A stretch of 64,000 nucleotides of DNA from Helichrysum umbraculigerum (taxonomy: Eukaryota > Streptophyta > Magnoliopsida > Asterales > Asteraceae). The DNA is taken from the NCBI GenBank assembly GCA_949592205.1, contig CATIUR010000013.1, positions 682,001 to 746,000 on the forward strand. Direction: 5' to 3'. A program made the position numbers and the translations under genes. The first letter of the stretch is position 1, and every line of letters starts with the position of its first letter. Below the pieces are notes generated by a model. It searched no databases and was not told the DNA's origin. It worked only from the letters and a program-made list of their open reading frames with translations. Positions 22,303-33,517 of the stretch are shown here, one piece after another.

Positions 22303-23280
22303 ATGTCCACCGAGTTAGTTAACGAGAAAGAGAGACATATTTCGGTAGATCCCATATCGATGAAAGAAGTTGACGAATATCCAACTGTGGGGGCACCTAA
22401 ACCTCAAACCGTCAATAAATCATTGACTTCGTTACCGAAAAAGAACAAGTTTCTTAGCGCTAGTCTCCCAAGCTCTGCTTGTTCATCTCCTCGCGGTGTT
22501 GTGAATTCAAAGACAAAAGGCAAAGATCAAGATGAAGTCAGCGAAAAAGATTCATCCAAGTTGGCTTCCTTAGGCCATCAACACTCTTTGGCTCTTTCGC
22601 GTCTTATCTCACTTCGTGAGAGTCACTTGCAAAGAAGCAAGTCGTGTGGTGGAGGGAGACCTTCTATTCAATATGATGATTTTGACCTCTGCCAAACTAG
22701 CATCAAAAGTACTACTAGTAGTATTAGTACTTCTAGTGCTGATAGCACGCCCAGAGGTCAAGGTACATCATTATATAATGCTGACGAGTACAAGAACTTG
22801 ATTGTTTCAAAAAAGCGAAATGAGGATGACTTCAAATGTGGAGCTCTTTGCTTGTTCTTGCCGGGGTTTGGTAAAGGTAAGCCGGTGAGAAGTAGAAGAG
22901 ATCAGCAACAAAAAGAATTGGGACATGTGATTTCACACAGGGTATCTCTTGAGAAATTTGAATGTGGATCTTGGAGGTCGTCAGGCATTATGAATGGGAG
23001 TGATTTTTCATCCAATATGTATTTCGATTTGCCATTAGAACTTATACAAACGAGTGGAAATGATGCTGATTTGCCTGTGAGTTCGGCTTTTGTATTTGAT
23101 AAGGATGTGAAAGGAGTTCTTAAGATGAAAGGAGGTGGAGAAAGGAAGTCGACAAATGATGGTCGTCATGTACGCTTTTCAACATCTTCGCCTACCACAT
23201 CGCCATCTTCATGTGTCACACCTCGTATGCGTAAGGCTCAAGATGACTTCAGTTCATACTTAGAAGCTCAAAATGCTTAA
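22303..23280 (+). CDS. Plant protein of unknown function, single exon, 325 aa
   Basis: I do not recognise a characterised family. The protein is basic and Ser-rich, with low-complexity stretches (SSISTSSADSTPRG, FSTSSPTTSPSS) and likely disordered ends. The middle has a conserved-looking block, DDFKCGALCLFLPGFGKGKPV (about residues 175-195), followed by VSLEKFECGSWRSSG (about 217-231); Cys-, Gly- and Trp-containing islands in an otherwise disordered protein recall plant-specific families with no known domain. The C-terminus ends in KAQDDFSSYLEAQNA. No signal peptide or membrane segment is seen. The start is the ATG at 22303, in good context after a 5' leader; a TATA box lies about 70 bp upstream. 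It is intron-free and open, so probably a real gene. Confidence 0.8.
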   Translation: MSTELVNEKERHISVDPISMKEVDEYPTVGAPKPQTVNKSLTSLPKKNKFLSASLPSSACSSPRGVVNSKTKGKDQDEVSEKDSSKLASLGHQHSLALSRLISLRESHLQRSKSCGGGRPSIQYDDFDLCQTSIKSTTSSISTSSADSTPRGQGTSLYNADEYKNLIVSKKRNEDDFKCGALCLFLPGFGKGKPVRSRRDQQQKELGHVISHRVSLEKFECGSWRSSGIMNGSDFSSNMYFDLPLELIQTSGNDADLPVSSAFVFDKDVKGVLKMKGGGERKSTNDGRHVRFSTSSPTTSPSSCVTPRMRKAQDDFSSYLEAQNA

Positions 23281-23695
23281 TACGTTTATTACATAAAGCA
23301 TAAGTTAATAAGTTATGAGAGTGTTTAATATAACGTGTGGTTTTTTGGTCATGAGTCGGATGAATGTCATCCATTCTGTCTTTCATGTTGGTAGTTAAAT
23401 GACTCTGTTTACCACTTTTAACGGTTAATATTAATTGTTACAAATTAAGAATAAGATAAATTTCCACATATATATAGTTACATGAGGTTGATTTTTACAT
23501 TTATGTCGATGCAAAAATAGTACTTACAAACTTACTTAAAAGGCTATAATTTTATCCGCATCGATTTATAAATTTTTAAAGTAAATGGTCATCTAAACTA
23601 TTCAGCCCACTAATAATATCATCTCGATCTACCTATCAATTTTCTTTTAAGTTATTGAAATATGAAATTAACACTTATTTTGAAATAAATTAAAA

Positions 23696-23723
23696 CTAGT
23701 TGAAGGATCCGCAACAAAGCGGG
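23696..23723 (-). mobile_element. Helitron-like 3' end
   Basis: On the minus strand: stem-loop CCCGCTTTGTTGCGGA, then CCTTCAA, then CTAG followed by T (23699-23696 then 23695). Helitron 3' ends have a short GC hairpin 7-12 bases before CTRR and insert 5' to T. The tail (CCTTCAACTAG) resembles that at 51813 (TCTTCACCTAG), so both probably belong to one family. The 5' end (TC) would lie at a higher coordinate and was not identified. Confidence 0.5.
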
Positions 23724-24510
23724 CTACGACATTTGATTTTTTTAATTTACCAATGGATATTTTCACATATTAAGCGCTTGTTAACAAGTACCGTATTCTT
23801 AAAAAAGAATCAATTGATTATATGCTGGTTTTTTAGAGCAATATTGTTAGCCGCCAAAAAAATATAAAATTCAGATGAAAATGTACCGTTGAACAAAAGA
23901 ATCAAGATAAAACAAACAGTTAGTTAGAAACTAAAAAACTGAATTCTTCTTTAATGCAATTAACAACTTTATATATCAACAGTAAATTACTCAACTGGAC
24001 TTTTCCATATTTTGACTTGATCAAAGCAAGACACGAAGTGTAGAACAACCATCCAAATTGAAAATAAAAATCTGACATCGAGACATGATCGCTGAAGTCC
24101 TCATTGACATTTGATCAAACACCTTATGTGCATTCAAGACACTCAAAAATCGCAATTAACCAATCAAAACATATTTGGTTAATGTACTAAGACAAACTGA
24201 AAATCAAAAATAATAGTTAAAACTAAGAATTCAACAATAAAGAATGCATATTATTATCGACGATTGTATTGTGGAAACTGTTATCCTCATGACCGTCATC
24301 GTCAACATTTGGACAGAATGTCGTATAGAAGATGAATATTGACGTTCTGGCTTGAATTAAATTGAGGAAAAGTTGAAAACTTCCTATGTCTTAGTTGAAT
24401 TCATAAAGGATGTAAAATTTTATTATATATAAATAATAAAAATAAAAAATTGGTTGAAGAGAATGAGAGATATCGTGAAAGTTGGTGTGTAAATTTTAAT
24501 TTTATAAATA

Positions 24511-24699
24511 GGTAAAATATTGTGGCCGATTTTTTAATTAAAAAAAAATCAAATATATAGGGGCCAAAAGTGTAATTAATCAAAATAAATCTCCATCGTA
24601 ACTTGGTAAAATATTGTGGGCGATTTTTTAATAAAAGAAAATACATCAAATATATAGGGGCCAAAAGTGTAATTATTTGAAATAAATCTCCATCGTAAG
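24511..24699 (+). repeat. Tandem duplication, two copies of about 93 bp
   Basis: Both copies start GGTAAAATATTGTGG and run through TATAGGGGCCAAAAGTG to CTCCATCGTAA, at 24511-24603 and 24604-24699, with a few differences. No further copies are seen. Confidence 0.85.
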
Positions 24700-25717
24700 A
24701 TCGCAATGGAAGGAACCTAATCAAGAGTCAAGATTGCTCCACGTTATTCTGTTTTAATTAGATAGATAGATAATAAAGTGACATTTTAAATGGGACGAAG
24801 AAATTAAAGTATCTATACCGTTAGTCTTAACCCTTAACTCCTTAAGTATGGATTGAGACCAATTGGGTATTGCGCAAGTGCTACCGCCCCGCAAACCCAT
24901 AGACCTCACATATGTAACTTATAGGTCAGATGTTAGAATCTGTGTCTCAGTATATGTGGGTAATTTGCCATGCGTTGATGCTCGTTGCGGGTGGGGCGGA
25001 CGCATACCATTGAAATATGATACGATAGTCAGGGGTACCTTTCAAATTACCTTTCTTTACATGAAAGTTTCCTTTCATCCGACTCAAGTAGTTCAAATAA
25101 AGAAAAAGTAAAAGAGTTCTCTCTTTCAAATTATAGATAACTCCAAAAAATCTACTCCTTACTCAAGTTTCCAGTGAAGACCAAGCAAAACTTCATTGAT
25201 TCTGTCTTCCTTAATTCTTTTTATTTAGATTTTATGAATTCTTTATTTAATTCAATTATTCAGTTATGACATAAAAGAAATGTGAAATTCTTGAGTAGTC
25301 TACTTCCCCTCGAATGATGAATTTCGTAATCCATAACTATATATAGTACCTTGGAATTCATAAGGAATTTACTTGTCTATGTACTGTTCCATCAGATCTT
25401 TTAAGTCCCAACTTCACCTTGACGGTTAGGCAACGATGCCCTTAAAGTTTATGTGCAATAGATAGACTCTTGTAATGATGACATCTTTTCTATTTGCTAC
25501 TTGAATAGAATTTAAGTAAGGATTGAGAAAAATTATACCCCATACATATATCCTCTTACAACTTTCAATGCAAATGGTACATGTAGTTAAACCGATAATG
25601 TAATATCTATTAGTAATTGTCTTATTTAATATCAATATTGAGTATTTGTAACTTAAGTTTTCTAACTTTCAGTTCTTATAATTTATGAGTGACAATTCTA
25701 TTAAGATATTACAGCAG

Positions 25718-25742
25718 AGTACCCGCACTATGTAGCGGTACT
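25718..25742. other. GC-stem hairpin in AT-rich DNA
   Basis: AGTACCCGC-ACTATGTA-GCGGTACT can fold into an eight-pair stem with one bulged C. It resembles the hairpins at the Helitron-like ends but has no CTRR at the right distance, so I do not call it a Helitron end. Confidence 0.45.
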
Positions 25743-26520
25743 AAATTAGAATGAGACATTTGTAGTAAAAAAAATGTATCCGAGTCCGATGTTCCTATAT
25801 CCAATACAAAATTATTCAAAAATATATGAATTTTTGAATGTTCGAAATACGGGTATCATAACTTTCAGGTTAAGGTTAACGTATGGGTAGTGATTTTCGG
25901 TTTTCAAGTAGTTCATTTATCTGAAAATCTAGAAATATAAGCTTATAAATTTTAATTTTAAAATTTGTATTACTTATTCTAGTAATATAATCCAATATCT
26001 TTTATTTAATTTGTTTATTATATGAACGATTTGTTAAATGAGTTTTGTTTATAATTATGTATGTCAGACAAAGCTATTGTATATTAATAGATGTTTTTAA
26101 TATTTTTGATCAATCAAGTCAAGATTTGCTTGCATATACATATATTTTATACTTATATTATGCTAAATTCATTACTTAAATAGTTATAAATGTACATAAT
26201 TTGCAAATATAAAAAATTGAAAACGAAATTGTTAATATTTTGAATATTCGAATTTTGGATACGGGGTTTGGGTAGTGAAATCTACTATCCGTAATTTCGG
26301 GTATTCAAAAATAAATACCCGTAGTCGTTAGTCGACGATAATGACTGAGAGAGAATAGAAGGCAGATGGCCACCGTTGGTGATCTCAATTGGTCTTCTCC
26401 GCTTATCTGCATAAGATTTCTGTTTATCCGCTCGTGCCATCTTTAGTCGTTCGCGAATCTTGTTAATGATATATATAGTATGCGTGAGTACTTTTATTGA
26501 AGTGATTTTCTTTTAACATG

Positions 26521-26525
26521 CTAAC
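26521..26525 (+). other. Left target-site duplication of the Tat element (CTAAC)
   Basis: CTAAC here and at 49685-49689 directly flank the two LTRs, showing that the outer ends of the 23-kb structure came from one insertion event. Confidence 0.95.
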
Positions 26526-27653
26526 TGTTGTGGGTAGATTTTTATCTAACTTTGCAGGATCCTTACCAGCATCATAATACTGTTACTCAGGTATGGAAGT
26601 TGTTTACATTTATTATTCGTGTCAAAGGATATTGATGATTTGTAAATTTGCATTCAGGATCACGGATATAACTGAGGATCCTGGGAGTATCTTTGTTATT
26701 TGTCTTGCAGGATCCTATTCAGGATATATTTATCTAACACAATTATGCAGGATTCTGGACCAGGAAGATATTTATTTAAGGATCCTATGATCAATCTCGG
26801 AGTACATATAGCTCAGGATCCTAGACTTATCTTAGTTAAGGATCTTGAACTATATAACACGTTTATTTTTCTTGAGTATTGACCAGGTCTTGGGAGGACG
26901 CGTCAACTGAACTGTACTCCTGATTATGTGGTGAGCTCTTGATACGAATTTGTGAAGACTAAGTCGCCAGCACGTGTAAAATGAAGTCAAAAGAGACGTT
27001 GGTGGTCTTCATCCTTCATCGGAGGATCCCTGAAATCTCGGAAATATTGTTATACGCTCTTAGTATTTAAACGAGGCTCGGATGATCATTTAGGTTAACG
27101 TTTACTCACTATTTTCACTGGAAATACACACAAACACTTTGTCCTTTCTTTCTTTTACGATTATTTCATCAACACTTAGCTAAAATCACACAAATTCACT
27201 TAGCCGATCATCCTTGCGCTCTTAGTTTGTAATCATTTACTTTCATTTTAATAAGATTTACAAAGGCAAGGATCGTTTGATCCTTCCCGAGGTTTTGTGC
27301 CGGCGATCAACCTTGATCAAGGGCTTTCCTCGTATATCATCGTGTCGTTTTTATTTACTTACAGTTCATATCGTGTCAATTGCATTTATTTCATATTTTC
27401 ATTGTTTAACTTGCATATTACTGATCTTTTCATTGTCAAAATAACATTATCCTCAATCTGTTTTTGAGCTTTGATATTAAAACGTTTGTTCAACAAGGAT
27501 CCACGGATTTGATCAATCTTTTTAACACAAAATATTGACTTACTAATAGAGATAATCGCGTAAAGGCGTAATTATCTTGATAGTAATTTTACACCTGACC
27601 TCACAAACTAATTTTTGATCACTAAATTGCTTTAGTAATTTTTGACCAAAACA
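26526..27653 (+). repeat. 5' LTR of the Tat element (1,128 bp)
   Basis: Begins TGTTGTGGGTAG and ends GACCAAAACA. Contains roughly ten AGGATCC/GGATC words, and a TATTTAAA box near 27066 that may drive transcription. Short frames inside it (26593-26790, 26700-26882) recur in the 3' LTR and are not genes. Confidence 0.95.
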
Positions 27654-27656
27654 ATT

Positions 27657-27674
27657 TGGCGCCCACCGTGGGGC
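27657..27674 (+). promoter_or_regulatory. Tat primer-binding site
   Basis: TGGCGCCCACCGTGGGGC, three bases inside the 5' LTR. This is the usual PBS form in plant Tat-type gypsy elements. Confidence 0.85.
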
Positions 27675-27748
27675 AATTTGTGTTTTTCTTGATCAAACTT
27701 TTGTTAAAATCCCTGTTGAGTCATATTTTTCAAAGATTTCTGTCCAAA

Positions 27749-29342
27749 ATGTCGAGCCAAGGACGATCTACATCATCTACCATGCCATCATCATCTTCTA
27801 CTAGAACCACTCTCCCTCCTGCTCCACCTCTCACATCATCTCAGCAACAGCCGCAAAATGTCTATACAAGGCTACCGTCGGCTGGATCCACATCTTTGGG
27901 GGCTGGATTCTTATCGGATCCAGACCCTGTTATGATTGCTAACCGGGATATTGTGTCTATGTTTACGCAGGTAAAAGAGCAGCTTCAACGAGTGGAGAGA
28001 AGCAACGAAATCCTGAGAAAGGATGTGGAGGACATGAGAACTAGGAGCAATGTTCCGGTTTCTCAAGTCACTACTCCTATCCGAAGTAGGATCCTTGATT
28101 TTGGCACTCCTCCATTAGCGGAACACCAAGGAGATTTCATATCTATGCAAGGGAGCGCTAGGATCCCAGATCCAATATTTGCTACAAGAGTTTCTACATC
28201 AAGGGGTCAACAATCTAATCCAGGATCCTCATACAGGACTCCTGACGGTGGTAACATGTTCAATAATTTTACCTCTAATAATACTGTTGGGACTAACAAT
28301 TTTCAGGATCCTGGAGTCAGTCCTGTGATGGCGAGAGAGATACAGAAATTGAAGGATATGATATCAAGCGTCCCCGAAGTTGTACAACCAATTCCAGAAG
28401 TTGCACCAATGGCGCATAGGATCTCGAGATTTGCACCACCTATTTGTGATGCCGAGATCCCTAAGAGATTTCAGACACCCAATATGAAGCTGTATGACGG
28501 AACGACGGATCCTGAGGAGCACATCGCGCAATACAGGGAAAGGATGGAAATCATTCCAATTCCTTCCGATCTTAAAGAAGCATGTTTATGCAAGGGCTTT
28601 GGCGCTACTCTCACAGGATCCGCGCTAAAATGGCTATTGAACGTTCCTCCTTACTCTATTACTTCATTTGCTCATTTGGTTAATTTATTTAATAATCAAT
28701 TCTCTTGCAGTAGGACATTTGAAAAATTAACGACTGATCTATATAGAATTGTCCAAAAAGCTAACGAGTCTCTTCGAGATTTTGTAGGGAGATTCGGGAG
28801 AGAATCCTTGAACATACCTAACTTGGATATGCCTACTGCCGTACAAGCCTTTAAGATGGGAATCAAAAGGGATTCCTCATTTTATGAGGATCTTGTTATG
28901 AATCCTTGCAGGAACCTCGATGAAGTAAGAAACAGGGCTTTAAGGTTTATCAGATTGGAAGAAGATGCAATGATACAGATGAGGGTGGATACTCAATCAA
29001 CATACGATAGACCTAACAGGAAGTCAGAATCGTCCTCATTCAGATCAAACCGGAACAAACCATATACCAGAAAATGAGGATCGTCGTGTGAATGCTGTTG
29101 ACGAAGATGACGAAGAATATCCTAAAATAACTGATTATAATTTTTCTGTAGACACAACAGATATATTGTGTGCCATGCAGGATCTTGGAGACAAGGCAAG
29201 ATGGCCAAAGAAGAATGATAAGTCATATGCATGGAAGGATAAATCAAAATGGTGTGCCTATCATGAGGATTTCGGCCACACAACTGAGAATTGCATAGCT
29301 CTCCGGAAAGAAATCAGTCATCTTCTCAACAAAGGATACTAG
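27749..29342 (+). pseudogene. Tat gag (two frames)
   Basis: The ATG at 27749 (MSSQGRSTSSTMPSSS) opens 443 codons to a TGA at 29075-29077. The capsid-like core includes KRFQTPNMKLYDGTTDPEEH and ALKWLLNVPPYSI, then NLFNNQFSC and LRDFVGRFGRE. The frame then shifts: codons from 29088 continue with WCAYHEDFGHTTENC, the Cys/His nucleic-acid-binding motif of Tat gag, and stop at a TAG (29340-29342). Gag would package the RNA; the shift plus stop separate it from protease and pol. Confidence 0.88.
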
Positions 29343-30086
29343 AAGGATCTGCTTGGGAAAAAGAGGGATCACGCCAAGGATCATGACAGAGTTCAGGATC
29401 CTGAGTCTCAGGATAATCGCAGGATCCCAACTAGAGCAGGATCCCCACCTTCGGACGCCAAGGTAATCAATTTTATTTCTGGTGGCTCTGATATATGTGG
29501 CACTTCTTATTCTGCAGCAAAGAGGCACGCAAGGGAATCAAAGTCAGAAAAGCCATATAAACCTACAAGGACTTCCATGAAGAAAGACGAGAAGGTCATA
29601 GCATTTGATGAGGATGATTTGCAAGATGTTTAGGATCCTCACCATGATGGATTGGTTATTACTCTTTATGTTGCCAATCACTTTGTGCGAAGGATCCTGA
29701 TTGATGGAGGAAGCTCAGTCAACATCATTCGTCTGGAGACTTTGAAAAGGATGGGTATCCCAGAATCAGAAATCACTTCGAGATCCACCGTATTGGTAGG
29801 ATTCAGCGGAGAAGCAAAAAATACGGTTGGTGATATAAAACTGCCAATCTACATTGAAGGGATAAACTCAGTTCAAAAGTTCTGTGTTATGGATTGTTTG
29901 TCGAGCTATAACATTATCCTAGGAAGACCATGGTTGCATGATATGAAAGCGGTACCCTCAACGTATCATCAATGCGTCAAATTACCAACCCCATGGGGGG
30001 TGGTCAAGATCAGCAGTGACCAACAAGAAGCAAAGGATTGTTATACAACGTCAATGAAATCTACTACCAAGCCTCCGTCAGCATAG
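29343..30086 (+). pseudogene. Tat aspartic protease region
   Basis: After the stop at 29340 the same frame continues through a linker, a TAG at about 29630-29632, and the protease at 29652-30086. The active-site motif is LIDGGSSVNII (DGGSS in place of the more usual DTGAS; DGGSS is common in this lineage), followed by NIILGRPWLH. The frame ends at a TAG at 30084-30086. Confidence 0.88.
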
Positions 30087-30930
30087 CAATTAAAGAACAA
30101 GGCGTGGGATGTCCTGGATACAAAGGAGCAGGACGTCAAAGAAGTGCCGCTGAGCTCGAAGGATCCTGAAGAAAAGGTGCTTATAGGATCAAGCGTCCCA
30201 GAGGATCTTGAACAGGATCTGATGAAGTTCTTGAATCAAAGGAAATCGACTTTTGCCTGGAAGCCATAGGATATGACAGGTATATCTAAGGATATCATAA
30301 CTCATAAACTTGGAATTGATAATAGTTTCAGGCCGGTTCAACAAAAGAGAAGAAAATTTACGCCGGAGAGGAATGCTATTATCCAGGCTGATGTTGAAAG
30401 ACTACTTGTTGCTGGCATGATAAGGGAAGTAAAGTTTCCAAGATGGTTGGCAAACGTGGTGGTGGTACAAAAGAAGAATGGGAAATGGAGAGTGTGTGTG
30501 GACTATACGGATCTCAACAAAGCCTGCCTGAAGGATCCTTTTCCATTGCCTCATATAGATTCAATGGTGGATGCTACGGCTAGACACGAGATCCTAACTT
30601 TTATGGATGCTTCTTCAGGATTTCAACAAATTAAGATGGAACCTTCAGACCAGGAAGATACAGCCTTCATAACCCCCACAGGTATTTATTGTTATGTTGC
30701 TATGCCTTTTGGTCTTAAAAATGCAGGTGCAACATACCAAAGGCTAGTCAACATGATGTTCAAAGACCAATTGGGAAGCACAATGGAAGTGTACATCGAC
30801 GACATGGTAGTAAAGTCAAAGAAAATTGAGGATCATCTTCAGGATCTTAAGGTGGCCTTTGACATTCTGGATCAGTATAGCATGAAGCTCAATCCTGCTA
30901 AATGCCACTTTGGAGTGGAGGCAGAAAAAT
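30087..30930 (+). pseudogene. Tat reverse transcriptase, N-terminal part
   Basis: Following a linker with a TAG near 30267, the frame shows reverse-transcriptase motifs: VVQKKNGKWRVCVDYTDLN, FMDASSGFQQIKM, YVAMPFGLKNAGATYQRL and the catalytic YIDDMVVKS. It ends at KCHFGVEAEK where the nested Athila LTR begins, and resumes at 42769. Confidence 0.93.
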
Positions 30931-31306
30931 AGACGTTGCTACAAAAATCAGTAAAAACATCCGAATAACGAACAAAACGGAGCAAATAAGCAGCAACCAA
31001 TTCTCGCACCCTCATTTATCCTATGATAAACATATTCTAACCTTATGATATGATGAAATAGGTAAAATCGAGACGAGAAAATCAAGAATCATGCAAATCG
31101 GACAAAGGACGGAAAAGACTGGACGGTTACAAACTCCTATAAAGTGATTTCGGCTATGCTAAAGTTGTACACATCCAGTTTCAGTGAGATTGGCACCATT
31201 AGAAGCATAACGGAATTACGAAGACACAGGCGAAAGAATAAGGTCAAACGGACGCATAACAAAGGAGATACGGACGTTTTAAGCAACGAACGAAATCAGA
31301 CGGAGG

Positions 31307-31398
31307 CCGTATACGGCCTTGGCCACCGTATACGGCCCTTCATAGACCGTATACGGCCCTTTATACACCGTATACGGCCCTATGAAGGCCGTATACGG
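31307..31398 (+). promoter_or_regulatory. Five phased CCGTATACGG palindromes (5' LTR)
   Basis: Perfect 10-bp palindromes start at 31307, 31326, 31347, 31368 and 31389, i.e. 19, 21, 21 and 21 bp apart, about two helical turns. The outer two are extended to GGCCGTATACGGCC. The array sits about 90-180 bp upstream of a TATA box and looks like a set of protein-binding sites. The identical array is in the 3' LTR at 40660-40751. Confidence 0.85.
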
Positions 31399-31487
31399 CC
31401 CCATGACCCCCATATGCTGCTCGTTTATGCTTCGTTTGCTTGTACGTGCGTGCTTCGCGAGTTGTTCGGCTGATTTCAAGCTTTGCC

Positions 31488-31495
31488 TATAAATA
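31488..31495 (+). promoter_or_regulatory. TATA box of the Athila LTR
   Basis: TATAAATA, in CCTATAAATAGG, followed by a C/T-rich leader (CCACCCCTCCATCATTCC and CT repeats to 31610). The copy in the 3' LTR is at 40841-40848 and an equivalent in the second Athila element at 60030-60037. Confidence 0.85.
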
Positions 31496-32539
31496 GGAGG
31501 CCACCCCTCCATCATTCCACACACTTCACCATTCCATTCATTTCTCCATTTCCACTTTCTCTCTCACACACACTCTCTCTCTCTAAACTCTCTTTCTTTC
31601 TTTCTCTCTCTAGAAATTAAGGTTAGATCCAGTTAGTTCTCAGTTAATATTTAACTGAAACTAACGGAGGGACTACTTTTGTAATAGCATAGGGAATAGT
31701 CCAGGGGCTTTTATTGTAATATTGTCAAGGATATTGCGGAAGTTCTGCTTGTACTCTCTCTCTAAACGCTTATTCAATCTACGCTTTATTAACGGTTACT
31801 TCTTTCCTTATCTGTTATAATGATAATTGCTATTGTTATTATGCTAGATTTAGGATCTGTTATTATGCGTAGTGAGTAGTTTCCTTGTGTGTTTGTTATG
31901 ATGTAGTTAGTTTATATATGTGTGGGGTGATGCTGTTTTAAACATATAATTGAATAACATTATGAAGTAACGGAAGTAACGTTATACGGCTTTCATTTGT
32001 ATAGCGCCGGAATCATCACTTATGTGTGTAGTACGGAACGTGGAAGCTATGAAAGTCATGGGCACAATCCGTTGTGGAAATAATGTTTCCAGTTATATGA
32101 TATAAATGAAAACCGGTGATCTATTAATCTTGTATTTATGAATTTCTAAACCAAATCGCCTTTCCTCCAATTAAACGTGGTTAGAACCTTTATGACAAGG
32201 AGTCGCGAACCTTGATCAAACGGTCACTACCTATCTGTGTTTTCTAATACTGTAAACATGGTCTGAATTGCGTAGCTGTGGAAATACTGTTTAAAACTTT
32301 TCGTATAGTACACCGTGAATCAATCAGGGATTTATTGGGAAATAGTGAGGGCTGGTTTATATCATAGATGGTTGGGCTTTAATACAAACGTAGTTTAAAC
32401 TAGTCTAGAGTGACCATAAAGTATGTGACCCCGGAAAGACCACGATAAACGGCACTGTACTTCGTGTAACGTTGGAAACACCTTTGGTGAAGTACAAATA
32501 CGTAGAGCTAAGGAAATGTCGGTGGTTGAAGACTGTGTC

Positions 32540-32705
32540 ACATCCTGGTTTGACTTCAAAGCTGTGGAAATGTTTGATCGCACTGTACACCGTTAGTACA
32601 CCTAAAGATCAGGAACACTGTGGAAATGCTCAGATGCACTGTACACCGTTAGTACATCTTGGGTCTGGAAAACTGTGGAAATGCATAGTCGCACTGTACA
32701 CCGTG
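32540..32705 (+). repeat. Minisatellite in the Athila LTR
   Basis: Three to four units of the form CTGTGGAAATG-(6 to 10 bases)-GCACTGTACACCGT-(T)AGTACA, about 55-60 bp apart; the same array is at 41893-42058 in the 3' LTR. Confidence 0.8.
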
Positions 32706-33421
32706 ATAAAAGCTCTAGACTAAAATATAACCATTAATATAAAGTTAATAGTCACCAAAACCAAGTCTTAATCTTAAATGCCTTGTCTGACTTTGTTATC
32801 CCCGTAGTGTTAAGAAAGGTCGGAACCTTAGTGGGTATGTTACTCTATCTCATGCACCCAGGAACTAACATTCCAAGAAGGGTCGTTACTCCATCACTGG
32901 ATAACATTGAAGAGTTGAGCATCCTCCTCCGATCAGACTCAATTTGGCCTAGTATTCAGTGACATATTGATTGGTTTCCCCAATCAGTAGGGTACTAGTG
33001 TTTACACTACGAACAATTAAGCTCAGATAAGACACAAACCTTTAAAAGACGTTTTCATATCAAAACCCTAGCATCACCCCCGCATAAGCTAACGAAGTCA
33101 TAACAGACACATATCCTCCATACTGATTTCATCCCTATTTCTATTTTATTTACTTTTTATTTAATTGCTTTAAAATACGGACCTAAGTAACAAAAACCCA
33201 CTCAAACTCTGCTTTAAAAATCCCATCACTAAAATAAACAACTTGTCTTGATACTCTCGTTTCACAATACGATTAGCTTGAAGAACGACCCTAGGTCATA
33301 CTGCTGCTATACAGCCGTAGTAAAACTTAGGTCCCCAGCTCTTATAAATTTAAAACTCCACTGCCGTGTCCTCCTTCCGTTGCGTTGACGACCGTGACTG
33401 ATCGGGCACACGACAAGTTTT

Positions 33422-33439
33422 TGGCGCCGCTGCCGGGGA
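33422..33439 (+). promoter_or_regulatory. Athila primer-binding site
   Basis: TGGCGCCGCTGCCGGGGA, six bases after the LTR end, the usual Athila-type PBS. Confidence 0.88.
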
Positions 33440-33517
33440 GTTAATCGTAAGACTCTGAAGCATCCAGACGAGTTTTCTATTTAGTGATACTTCTTTCTCA
33501 TTCTTATTTTCTTTTCC

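Larger units (their letters stand above)
23281..26520. other. Intergenic region, 3.2 kb
   Basis: Begins with the 3' untranslated region of the preceding gene. Then AT-rich DNA containing a Helitron-like end (23696-23723), a 93-bp tandem duplication (24511-24699), and a hairpin at 25718-25742. The stretch 24870-25080 is more GC-rich (CTACCGCCCCGC, GCGGGTGGGGCGG) but I cannot assign it to a gene or tRNA. None of the short frames is supported. Confidence 0.5.
30926..33415 (+). repeat. 5' LTR of the nested Athila element, truncated by about 116-120 bp
   Basis: It matches the 3' LTR from about 40279 on. The first bases of the 3' LTR (TGATGTAACGCAAAAAGTCA and on, 40163-40278) are missing here. The end is GGGCACACGACA. 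Short frames in it (31144-31473, 31279-31524, 32395-32723) recur in the 3' LTR and are not genes. Confidence 0.93.

Noticed and set aside
24870..25080. tRNA or small gene in a GC-richer patch
   Set aside because: No acceptor-stem pairing, T-loop GGTTCRA motif or anticodon arm could be placed, and the frames on both strands have no recognisable domain.
31307..31398. CRISPR-like array of palindromic repeats
   Set aside because: The repeats are only 10 bp, the spacers 9-11 bp and partly related, and the DNA is an LTR promoter in a plant genome. They read as binding sites, not CRISPR.
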